Origin: Hormiphora californensis
Taxonomy: Eukaryota; Ctenophora; Tentaculata; Cydippida; Pleurobrachiidae
Assembly (NCBI GenBank): GCA_020137815.1
Contig: CM035351.1
Location: 8,941,100-9,005,099, forward strand
Length of the DNA: 64,000 bases
Direction of reading: 5' to 3'
In this document: piece after piece, positions 52,201 through 61,816 of the stretch
How positions within the stretch are numbered: position 1 is the first letter of the stretch
Layout of the letters: each line of letters starts with the position of its first letter
The notes under the pieces: generated by a model
Database searches by the model: none
What the model was told of the DNA's origin: nothing
The model's input: the letters and a program-made list of their open reading frames with translations, nothing else
Translations under genes and position numbers: made by a program

Positions 52201-54595
52201 GAGGTGAGAGTGAGAGATCCGAATCATGGACGACTAATCAAGTATTGTATCACGTTTCATGATATCCTCTAATTAAGGAGGAGGAAGTGTGAGAGATAGT
52301 GTCGGACTGTTTTGTTTGTGTTTGTGTGTTTACAAATTGAGTTAGTTTTGAAACTGGACTTTTGAGCATCAGAGCACCGGACATTGAATAGGATAGAACA
52401 TTTTAAGAATATTTAGACTCTAGATATATTCGCAAAAGTGAACCGCTCTGATTGCCGTGTAGTTATCTAGTATTTTATTCTAGAAACCTATATGGTATGA
52501 GCGTGTATACAAATGCTGCTATTATTAATTAAATGAAAGGCGGTTACCTATAATTTGACCTAATCGGTGCCAATACGTGATTACTGATTTTCTACCGTTA
52601 TTCGCCAATAGTCTTTATGTACACAATTCAGTAGATCGGAATCACACATAATACTATGATAGGTGAACTAAGTGGTTGGGTGGTTCACCTGTGATTGTGC
52701 TACACGCTCAATCAATAGATCTACCCTACCTCATTAGACCAACACTCTCAGTAGTTACTGACTACCTCTACTGAATCGTGGATCGATACGGAAAGACTAA
52801 TGGAGAATACATAGCGGTAGAGAATCACGTATCGGGACCGATGAGGTCTCATTGTCAATTGGTAACCGCTTTTCATTAGAGGATACCATGGTACGTGATA
52901 CCATACCGTGATTCTGATTTTTCACTCTCAGTTCTCACTCGTACTCGCTCTCTATCTCGGTCTCTCTCTCTATTGCCTATGGTCTAGTTGGATACGTGAC
53001 ACGAATCACTATAATTAGGGGAGGGTGATTCGGTCTCACTACAGCCGATACGTGATACGAAACACTATTAGGGGAGGACGATTCGGTCTATCCCCCACTT
53101 TAGTCTGGTTGGATACGTGATCCCTTGCAGCCTTTTATTGCAGCCTTTTATTGCAGCCTTTTTCTGCAGCCTTTTATTGCAGCCTTTTATTGCAGCCTTT
53201 TATTGCAGCCTTTTTCTGCAGCCTTTTAAAGTCCATTTTTATTCAACTGTTCACCCCTCAACTCGTGCGCGTGCAATATTTTAATTTACGCTGCGCGCGC
53301 TACACGTTAACATGTGATAAACGCGCAAAACAATTCCGCGCACGACTTTGGGGGGTGAACAGTTGAAAAAAAATGGAGTATATTGCAGCCTTTTATTGCA
53401 ACCTTTTATTAGGAGCGAAGTTCTACTCACCTGCCTCACTAACTAATGAACAATGTAAGTACATCTTGTAAGTAATGATATCAAGAAACACCCTATTTTA
53501 TCTGTTACCTACCATTGCTACGGATCCAGTATGGGTATCAAAGATTCGGAGTTTCTTGTCTTTGCAGGTTGTGGCCATCTGAGATCCATCCATAGTAAAA
53601 TCAAAGTCCGTAATTTGGTTGGTGAATCCCTGTGAACAAGTCGGGGATATTAGCGGTGTGAAAATGAGTACGACTCACAAGAGAGAGAAAACTGACTTCC
53701 ATGCATTGTAAAAGCACACGATAACTATACCTCCATTTCGGTGATAACTTGGCTACTTTCTGCATTCCACAACTTGACAGTGTTATCATAGGACCAGGAA
53801 GCGAGGACATTGTCAGCACTGGGGTGCCACAATAATCCTCCCACCCTCTTGCCGTGTCCCTTCAGTGTCTGGACAGGCTCGTGGTTGGGCTCCACGCCCC
53901 TCTCATCGGTAATGTTCCACAATCGGATGAGGCCATCGTCACATGCAGATCCAATGAGGTTGTCGTTAAAGGGGTTCCACCTGATAATAACAAACAGTTA
54001 GATGGGGAAAGTAGTACTGTGTAAACAATGTTGGGTGAGGTGGGAATCACACCCGCAGTACCAATACCTCCTGTACCAATACCTCCAGTACCGAATAGGT
54101 ACTGGACGTATTGGTACAGAGGGCAGAAAGGAGGGGTCAAATGCCCTGTGTACCGGGTGGGTACCGTGAGGTGGTACTTGTCATAACAATTACCAATCAT
54201 TATGATCGGTAATGAGCATGAATAAATGCTAATATTAGGTAGAATAATGCCCTAACTAGCGTTGTACTACCGAACCCTCACAGAAAAATAAAAAGCGATC
54301 TAAGCTACACAATACTACCGTACAAACGATTCTCCCCCACCTACCGAATATCATAAACAGCGCCGTTATGTTTGCTGATCTTGCAGGACCCAGTATCGAC
54401 ACCACCGACCTTGTCTGTCCTGAACACAAAGAATGCACCTCCTCCTATCTGTTCCGCAACAACAGCCACAAATTTAGGGTTCACCGAACAGAAATCCTGT
54501 TCGTGGGCGTTCTTGGAGATAGGAACACCGTTGTAAGACTTGACATTTCGGTCGCCAAATATATGCCTGAACTTGGAGGTACGGACGGCCTGCAT
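45339..54595 (-). CDS. CORO1-like: coronin (WD40 actin-binding protein), 11 exons, complete
   Basis: Exons (minus): 54595-54345, 53980-53731, 53629-53513, 50630-50514, 49500-49396, 48733-48643, 47979-47867, 47323-47156, 46486-46460, 46158-45988 and 45392-45339. All are phase-consistent, giving 487 residues, the size of short coronins. The N-terminus has the coronin signature (TSKFRHIFG). WD40 blades follow, for example LIRLWNI, NTVKLWN and LRIFDTHTG. Then come the conserved extension (RGLGMMPKRGLD, FADDLYPDTAGYQPA) and a C-terminal heptad coiled coil (about residues 417-482). Coronins bind F-actin and Arp2/3 and control actin turnover in the cell cortex. Exon 9 is only 27 nt. Intron 3 holds foldback element FB2. 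The gene is head to head with the ADAM17-like gene, about 975 bp between start codons. Confidence 0.93.
46898..47092. repeat. (CT)n and (CA)n microsatellites in coronin introns
   Basis: CT run at about 46898-46932 and (CA)n at 47046-47092; the GTGCACACGTTATCACACA sequence flanks the CA run on both sides. Further CT/GA runs sit in coronin introns at 48371-48419, 48999-49073 and 49213-49246. Confidence 0.9.
50035..50150. repeat. hairpin-forming inverted repeat in coronin intron 4
   Basis: GGTCGAAACAAGTGCTC and GAGCACTTGTTCCGACC are inverted copies about 20 bp apart, with weaker outer complementarity. MITE-like; ends unresolved. Confidence 0.5.
51858..53435. mobile_element. foldback element FB2 (1.6 kb, 8-bp target duplication) in coronin intron 3
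   Basis: Same ends as FB1 (GGCAGGTGAGTAGAACTTCG and complement) and the same AAAAGGCTGC subterminal arrays; flanked by TCACTAAC at 51850-51857 and 53436-53443. Left arm disrupted by a 250-bp insertion (52277-52526) flanked by AATTAA; right arm disrupted by a 146-bp MITE (53232-53377). The right arm matches the FB1 right arm closely, including the CTACCTCTACTGAATCGTGG region. Confidence 0.88.
53232..53377. mobile_element. 146-bp MITE (copy 1 of 3), inside FB2
   Basis: Inverted ends TCCATTTTTATTCAACTGTT and complement around a GC-rich middle with GCGCGCTACACGTTAACATG. Near-identical copies at 59442-59587 and 59740-59884. Confidence 0.88.
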
Positions 54596-54831
54596 ATCTA
54601 AAGGGGGGTGTGTTATGAGTAAACCTTCTCTTACGTTAGGAGTTGGGAGATGGGATGGACATTATGTATGGGTTATGAGTTTAGATACATCATTCATTCT
54701 CATGTGATTATTATCGGCTTCTTCTTTTAGCCCTATGTTTAGTCAGATTTTAAATTAGTCTCGTTTTTTAAGTTTTTTTGTACGGTTTTGGTGATTAAAA
54801 ACGGGACGAACGGTTAAATTACACAGTATAG

Positions 54832-55084
54832 TCGGATTTTTTGAAGTTGTCACCCCCCTGGCTGGCGCACGAGTTTTTATTTGCGCACCGGAAACTTGTT
54901 TTGGCTCTCACGCCTTTGTTTCTTGAACAATTTCGTCAAACAAAAACTTTACGGACTCAAAAATTATGCTCTTTCCGATGATATGCGGCTTTTTGCGGAA
55001 AAGTGAGAGGAAAAGGGGGCTGTCACGCGCAAATACGACGCCGTGCGTGAAAAGGGGGGGGGGGTGACAACTTCAAAAAATCCA
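54832..55084. mobile_element. MITE between coronin and ADAM17-like gene
   Basis: GGATTTTTTGAAGTTGTCAC at the left and its complement at the right form inverted ends of about 27 bp with C/G runs just inside. The centre is partly complementary. It occupies the shared upstream region of two divergent genes. Target duplication not clear. Confidence 0.7.
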
Positions 55085-55570
55085 ACTTTAGATTTTGATT
55101 GAAGTCATATTTTAGAATGAGCTAATCAGTTAAACGCCATGGGTGGAAAGTGCTGAGTGGGGAGGCCAAGGGGCACCCAGGTCCCAGAGGTCAGAAATCA
55201 GAAAAGAGAAAAACAGAAAAGTGATTTTTTTAAAACTGAGATTCTTTTTCAAAACTGTCGATTCTTCTACGACGCGACGCGCGGCGTCAACCGCGCGCGC
55301 AAATGCATCGTAGTTTATAAAACGTTTTTTTGGGAGTGTGAGTTTTATTTTTTTACCCGTGTTTTATATTATTTTTTGAATTTTTTGGACCTTTTTTTTT
55401 TTGGACCAAAAGAAGTTTCAATAGTGTTTTATCGGAGATAAACAGTTTATCATAAACTCGTGCAAATTATGTATTCAGTAGTAAAATGCCTCTATGAATT
55501 TCATACACTTATTGATTTACATGAATATAATTTTGATAACGTAATAAAATCTGGATATAGGTTTCATGAG

Positions 55571-58500
55571 ATGAAATTCTCAGGAGGCCTGCTTGTTTTG
55601 TTACTGATACAGATTGGAGCTACTTCTTCAAACAAGGAGTTCCTTGAGCATCTCCTAGAGGACTTTCATGCTCTAGAAAAGCAGCACATACACTTGGAAA
55701 AGGTTTTCGACCACGCTTCTCTTTCAGCTGTCCGCTTCTACTGTCGGATAGAGATTGGAGATCGTATCTTCCATACTTCTCTCGGTCCCCACTTTGAACT
55801 ATTTCACCCCGAGTTGACAGTGCAACATGGTAAAGAGAAGGCAACTATCAATTTGGAAGAGTTCCTCGAAGGAAAGGTAATGGAGGAAGATGATAGTCAA
55901 GTCCTGCTCCACATTTCTCATGGGGTTGCCACTGGTTCAATCAGGGTCGGGTCCGAGAAATGGTTCATCGAACCATCTTCCAGGCATATCTACGAAGAAC
56001 ATGACTTCCACATGATCGCATATGAGTCCTCTGCTGTCAAATTCAATATCACTCATCCCACATTGGGTAACTTTTGCGGACGAAACGACCTCAAAAAGCT
56101 GATGATTGCACACGCAGAGAAACCTACGTCTGACACCGGTGAAGTGATATACTCGAGAAAGCGTCGGGCAACGAGTGACAAGAAGCAATGCCCTATCGCT
56201 CTCGTGGCAGATTATTACTTCTACAAGGAGATAGCTGGGGAGGACCCAGTGAATGCCGTTAACTACATGATATCCATCCTACAAGAGGTTAACTCGATGT
56301 TCACAGTGCAGAACCTGGACACGGAGGGTGATGATTATACAGGTTACGGGTTCCAAGTTAAAAATGTGCAAGTTGTCAGTACTCCTCTAACAGACTCAGC
56401 CGATGAGGCGTCTTATCAGTACTACTCTAATGGTCATACTCCCGACGTATACGATCTTCTTGATTATTTCGCGGATGGCAACTTTGGGGATTACTGTCTG
56501 GCACATCTGTTTACAAACTATGATTTTGATTCTGGTGTCCTGGGCCTCGGATACATCGCTTCGTCTTCATGGGCCGCCCAGGGTGGTGTCTGTTCTAAAT
56601 CTTATGTTAATGGGTATGGTGTGAAGACGGCAGATAACGTCGCCCTGACAACCACTCAAAACTATGGAAGGACCCTCCTGTCTTCTGAAGTGTCATTTGT
56701 TACAGGTTTGTTGAGGGGTGGAAATGACACCAAGCTGATAATGAAACCGTCGTATTCGTATAAGTTATCCAATATCTAATCAGGTCACGAGTTGGGTCAT
56801 AACTGGGGGAGTTCTCACGACTCTGATACGAGTGAGGAGTGTGCCCCTAGCGGCAACTACTACCTAATGTACCCTGCTGCAGTGGATGGGTCCGATACCA
56901 ACAATAAACTATTCTCATCTTGCAGTAAAGCAGCCATAAAAACGGTAAATTTAGCCCGATATTTGATCTGAATATCTGATCTTATCAAGGCTCACAACAC
57001 CCCTTCTATAATCCCATAGGTCCTGGATGCCAAAGCGAGTGACTGCTTCGTGGAGGCGGTGACCTCGTATTGTGGCAATAAGGTTGTGGAGGACAGTGAA
57101 GAGTGTGACCCTGGTACTGGAGAGGAGTCTACCTGTTGCACTGCTGATTGTAAACTGAAAACCGGTGCTGTCTGTGAGGTAATTTTCTAAATTACTAAGT
57201 ATACGTTACTGTATACACCAGTTTTATACAACAAATATGATGTGCTAAAAACTTTAAACAATGTGGTATCGTTGTTTCCATTGTTCACACCAGTTGTGTG
57301 GGATACTGGTATATCCCAGTATGATCCCACACAACTGGTACGTGTGAACAATGGAAACAACGATATTTGCTAAAAACTTCCTTCACTCAGGACGCCAACT
57401 CGGAATGCTGTAGTGAGTGTTCTTATACAGCTAAAGTTGGTACTACTTGTCTGGTAACCGACTCTGCTTCTGAAAACAGTACCTACTGTGTTAACGATTA
57501 TAAGTGCACCGCTGAGGGGTAAGAGAAAGAAAGAGGGAAAGACAGGAAGAGAGAGAAAAGAAATTATTTTCATAATTATGTATATTTTCATTCCTTCTGT
57601 AAAGTACAACTACAGTATGATACTAATTGCCCCTCTCTCCACTCCAGAAAGTGCGAGCAAGGTGACGATGTTGATGATGGTACCTCCTGTTATGACAATG
57701 GATCGTGTAAAGAAGGGAGTTGTCAGCCTTTCTGCGAGTACCGTGGTCTTATCTCCTGCCAGTGCTCAACCGATGCTGATTCAGTGAGTTGTCATACATT
57801 TTAGAATCAGCTCGATCACCCACTTATCACCCGCTAACTAATATCCCAATTCCAATTTAAAACCCACTTATAACGCAATCCCTTCACAGTGCAAGCAATG
57901 TTGTAAGTACAACTCAGATGCGTCCTGCACAGTGTACTATGACTCCAGCAACAACTTCAACTATCTAACTGACGGTAAACTGTGCGGCAGTGGAACCTGT
58001 GTCTCTGGTGCATGCAAGGTAGGGGTAACTTGGTAATATTGGTATCGGCACATGGCCTGTTTTATAAAATATAGTATAACTGGTTACTAATTAGTAAACT
58101 TGTCCGGCTGACTACCAGCTTGGTTTACATGTAGTGAGAGGCTGGTTTTAACCCCCCCCCCCCGCCACCCAGGTTGAAGCAGCGGATGTGCAGGAAAAGC
58201 TGTGGCAGATTGTCGAGGATCTGGACGCTAATTCAGTCCTCGAGTGGTTTGAGAACAACATCGTCCTTACAATCATTGTATTCACCAGGTTAGCTGCTGT
58301 AGAGAGAGAGCTAGCTCTTACAGGATATCACTAGTTATGTGATCATTTAGTTGTGATTCGAATGAATTTCAACTGGTTTATGAACAAATAATCTGTATTG
58401 ATTAAAACGTTCCCACGCCCCTATTAGTATATTCTGGATCCCAATTTCCATCTTCGTGGACTGGCTGGATGACAAGTACGACCTGGGTTACCTGGATGAT

Positions 58501-58868
58501 CTTCTGGGTGGTGATGATACTGACCAATCTACTGTTACAAAGGTATTCATCGGCCAAAAATATCGATCAATAATTACTGTAGCAGTAGACTGCTCCCTAT
58601 ATTGTTTATTTATTTATTTATCTGTTGTTATTTGTTAGAATTTGTGTAACAGTCCAGTAGTTGAGTTATGTTGAATGTTGATACGCTCACCTACTGATCT
58701 ATCTCATTCCTACACTGATACACACACGCCCACGCTTACACAACCTCTCTCTCTCAGAACCAAAGAGCTGTGCTACTGACATCTACCAAAGAGGCCGATA
58801 CGGACAAGAATATTTACCCTAAACTGGGCTCTGAATTGAGTGGAGGTGCTGCAACATCCTCCGTATGA
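55571..58868 (+). CDS. ADAM17-like: ADAM17/TACE-like transmembrane metalloprotease, nine exons, complete
   Basis: Exons 55571-56705, 56784-56944, 57020-57178, 57391-57518, 57648-57783, 57890-58018, 58173-58288, 58428-58542 and 58758-58868 join in frame to 729 residues (vertebrate ADAM17 is ~820). ATG 55571 is chosen because it starts a signal peptide ([18 protein letters not shown]). A prodomain with a Cys in NFCGRND and furin site RKRR (196-199) follows. The zinc site [12 protein letters not shown] is at 380-391, completed by the exon 1-2 junction, with MYP as the Met-turn. Then come a disintegrin domain ([15 protein letters not shown]), the ADAM17-type membrane-proximal Cys-rich region without EGF, and a helix [18 protein letters not shown] that strongly marks ADAM17. 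The tail is short. ADAM17 sheds cell-surface ligands and receptors. Confidence 0.93.
57242..57381. repeat. hairpin insertion in an ADAM17-like intron
   Basis: Arms at 57262-57308 and 57320-57366 (ATCGTTGTTTCCATTGTTCA and complement) are near-perfect inverted repeats. TGCTAAAAACTT flanks on both sides (57241-57252, 57368-57379) as a possible 12-bp target duplication. Confidence 0.6.
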
Positions 58869-59407
58869 GAGGATACAATGCAAAGCAGGGAGAATTATTC
58901 TTTACCGACTTTAGTATGTTTTTCATTGCAATTGAGTCATTGAAAATAGAAATAATCTACACAGTGATATCGAGAGACTTAAAAAAATATGCTAGTTGCA
59001 TACAGGGAGCAGGACTCTAGATTGAAATATTGTTATTGATTTGTACCGATTTTGACTTCTTTTGTTTTTTGTTGAACTTGAACTTATTTTGATATTTGTT
59101 TAGGAAAATCTGTTGTTTGTTTTAGAGTTGGCTCAAGTTATAATGTTTTAGCATATATCCGGATTCCGATTCAATCAAGCATCCTTTTAATCTTCATATC
59201 AGAATGTTCCGTTCCCCATTTCCCCAGTATAAACGTAACACGCGAGGTCTCCGGTACAGACTTGTCAGCGCAAAACGTGTATAGCACATAGTGGACCCGC
59301 GCGTTTTGAGCCCCGAAATCGCACGCGCAAATAAAGTCCGCGCCAACTTTCCAACGCTACCGCGCGTCATTTGAAAAACAGAAATAAAAAGTTTGTGATT
59401 TCGAAAC
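58869..59407. other. 3' flank of the ADAM17-like gene, no further gene
   Basis: AT-rich presumed 3' UTR, then GC-richer DNA with CGCG-containing words at 59225-59370. No ORF or RNA supported. Confidence 0.5.
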
Positions 59408-60135
59408 AATAGGGATCCCTAAAAAAGTTCAGTATTTAAAGTCCATTTTTATTCAACTGTTCACCCTCCAATTCGTGCGCGTGCGATATTTTAATTTACG
59501 CTGTGCGCGCTACACGTTAACATGTGATAGACGCGCAAAACAATTCCGCGCACGACTTTGGGGGGTGAACAGTTGAAAAAAAATGGACATTAAGGTGTAA
59601 GCGAAACAACAACGAACTCGCTGCGCGTTGTGCAACGTTGCGCATGTGAATCTCACCGGTGAGATCGTTATGTGCAACGAATGCGCGACGCGCAGCCAGT
59701 TCGTTGTTGTTTCGCTTTCACTTTACACAGTCTTTAAAGTCCATTTTTATTCAACTGTTCACCCCTCAACTCGTGCGCGTGCGATATTTTAATTTACGCT
59801 GCGCGCGCTACACGTTAACATGTGATAAACGCGCAAAACAATTCCGCGCACGACTTTGGGGGGTGAACAGTTGAAAAAAATGGACTTTACTCAGTCGTTA
59901 CACCCAGAGCGCCCGCGCCGCTCTGGGTGTAACGACTGCGTCTTTCGCACTCGATTTGCAGCGTTTTCGGAAACTTTTTTCGCCGCAGCGCTCAATTTTG
60001 TCAATTGTGCAGCACACAATCCAATATTTTCTTGGAAAAAGCCACTGTGCGCAGCACGCGCCGCTCTGGGTGTAACGACTGAGTAAAGACTGTGTAAACT
60101 CTGTGTAAATACTGAACTTTTTTAGGGATCCCTAT
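59408..60135. mobile_element. nest of MITEs inside an outer inverted-repeat element
   Basis: Outer ends: AATAGGGATCCCTAAAAAAG at 59408 and its complement ending at 60135, about 30 bp each. Inside, in order: a 146-bp MITE (59442-59587); an inverted repeat with arms AAGCGAAACAACAACGAACT (59599-59618 / 59698-59717); a second copy of the 146-bp MITE (59740-59884); and an element with ends TTACTCAGTCGTTACACCCA (59887-59911 / 60062-60086) and a further internal inverted copy at 59918-59940. None encodes a protein. Confidence 0.8.
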
Positions 60136-60772
60136 TTAAAATTTTTTCCCTGCCCGGGTGGATGCCCGAAGGGCGTCCACCCGGGATGATCTTTTTAGCA
60201 CGCACGTGCCAAAAAGATCATTCAGGGTTTAGAAATCAGCAGATCGTGGGGGTTAACTAAATGTCCGTCCGTCACGGACAACGCCTGACAACGCTCGAGT
60301 GTGCTCCTTCATCAAATCAAATAACTGTTTTGATGAAATATGATGTCAGGACGCTTATTTCTCAAATCTGTGCGCGGCGCTAACTGTGACAGAAACCACA
60401 AAGCCGCGTTTCCTTATAGAAAATCCGTTCGGCGAAGCGTGTTACGTTTAGTTGACGCTGCTAACTTGCGATGTCGAACTTGGTGGTTGATGAAATGAGT
60501 GTTTGGGTTAGGTACTGTCGAATGCTCGTTGCTAAGTTTGAGTTAGCGATGTGAGAAGTACACATCGCATGCATCTCTCATTACATTGTGAGTCACAATG
60601 TGACCAAGCCTTCATATTGTGATAGTGTGAATGTGATGATGGAGGGCAGGGAAACACCGCATTATGAATACATAATGCAATAATTCTTGTTAAATTTGCG
60701 AAAATGACATTTCAAACTTTTCAACACTACTTTAAACAAATTAATTTGAGGCTCGGCCTCTAGGTGATAGTT
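60136..60772 (+). other. probable LINE 5' region
   Basis: Upstream of LINE ORF1. Contains a strong hairpin at 60152-60184 (CCGGGTGGATGCCC / GGGCGTCCACCCGG), another at 60189-60220 (GATCTTTTT / AAAAAGATC), and at 60712-60752 a ~40-bp block shared with the palindrome at 7430-7497. The true 5' end is not defined. Confidence 0.45.
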
Positions 60773-61816
60773 ATGATACAAGCTAAGAGTACGATGTGCT
60801 TGATGTGCAAGACCGAGAAGACTGATCTACCTTTTGACGTGAGTAATCAAATTGGGCTATGCTGGCTTTGTCCAACGTGTTATACAACGGTGGATTCTGG
60901 GGAATCTGAGGGCCTGGTAACGGGAAAGGATATTGCTGAATGCGTTGTGGTGGAGCTGGGAAAACATACGGGTAGAATTGCGGAAGAAATAGCAAAAAAG
61001 ATGGACAGTTTTATGGATAGATCATTTGCCGAAGTAACTAGGTCATCTGCTCCTGTAGTGGTTAAGTCGTCACCCGCCAAAATTACTATTCAAAATGCAG
61101 GAGATATTAAGCGAGTTTCAGAGGCGCTTAAAGAAACTCCTGTGTCTTTCGTTAGGGAGGACAAGGGTGGAAAGGTAACTATTTCCTTACCGAATCAAGA
61201 CATGCTGGAATCTGCAGAGCACCAGCTTAAGGCTGTACTACCGGAAGACGCACTTTTGAAGTCGACACTAAGACAGCCGAAAATTACAGTCAAGGACTTT
61301 CCATTGCCGATCGAAGACTTCCCTGCTAACATGGAGAGAAAAAATATGGATGACGCCATCATTCGACTAATCAGAATGAAGAATGCGGCAGTAAGGGAAC
61401 TAATGGATAATGGACATGCTATGGAGGTCGTTTTTGTAGGGAGATCTCGGGAGCGGGAGAGGGCTACAATTGGAATGAAGGTGTCCTGTGCCATCAGGGA
61501 CTTTTTGGTCAAGCAGGGGAACCTGTTTGTGATGAATGTATCCTGCCGAGTGGAGGATCGGTATCACATCCCACAGTGCTTCATTTGTCAGAAGTTTGGG
61601 CACAAAGCGCTGGAGTGCGACCAGTCCCAACCTACTTGCATGTTCTGTGCTGGAGCACACTCCACTAGGGATTGTAGCAACAGGCGACACATGTGCTGCA
61701 GTAATTGCAAAAACTCGAACGACGCGAAACTGAGAGCTGGAGCTCACACTCACAATGCTGGATATAGCGGATGCCCAGCATACCTTTTGAGACTGCAGAA
61801 TGTTCCAAAAAACTAA
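60773..61816 (+). CDS. LINE ORF1 (nucleic-acid-binding protein with zinc knuckles)
   Basis: 347 residues from ATG 60773; a GTG nine bases upstream in frame is not used as a start in animals. It begins with a Cys-rich finger (CLMCK...LCWLCPTCY). A middle RRM-like region follows (KITVKDFPLPIEDFP). Then come two zinc knuckles, CFICQKFGHKALEC (CX2CX4HX4C) and CMFCAGAHSTRDC (CX2CX3HX4C), and a further HMCCSNC group. This order is typical of ORF1 of Jockey/CR1-group LINEs, which coats element RNA. The frame is intact. It ends CCA AAA AAC TAA, so the final sense codons form a slippery heptamer. Confidence 0.88.
   Translation: MIQAKSTMCLMCKTEKTDLPFDVSNQIGLCWLCPTCYTTVDSGESEGLVTGKDIAECVVVELGKHTGRIAEEIAKKMDSFMDRSFAEVTRSSAPVVVKSSPAKITIQNAGDIKRVSEALKETPVSFVREDKGGKVTISLPNQDMLESAEHQLKAVLPEDALLKSTLRQPKITVKDFPLPIEDFPANMERKNMDDAIIRLIRMKNAAVRELMDNGHAMEVVFVGRSRERERATIGMKVSCAIRDFLVKQGNLFVMNVSCRVEDRYHIPQCFICQKFGHKALECDQSQPTCMFCAGAHSTRDCSNRRHMCCSNCKNSNDAKLRAGAHTHNAGYSGCPAYLLRLQNVPKN
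61807..61813 (+). promoter_or_regulatory. -1 ribosomal frameshift slippery site A AAA AAC
   Basis: The heptamer lies in the correct phase relative to ORF1 (CCA AAA AAC) and the next codon is the ORF1 stop. A -1 slip continues as CTA ACT TGG into ORF2 with no stop. The first ATG in the ORF2 frame is at 61930, inside the endonuclease domain. No clear downstream pseudoknot was found by eye. Confidence 0.6.
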
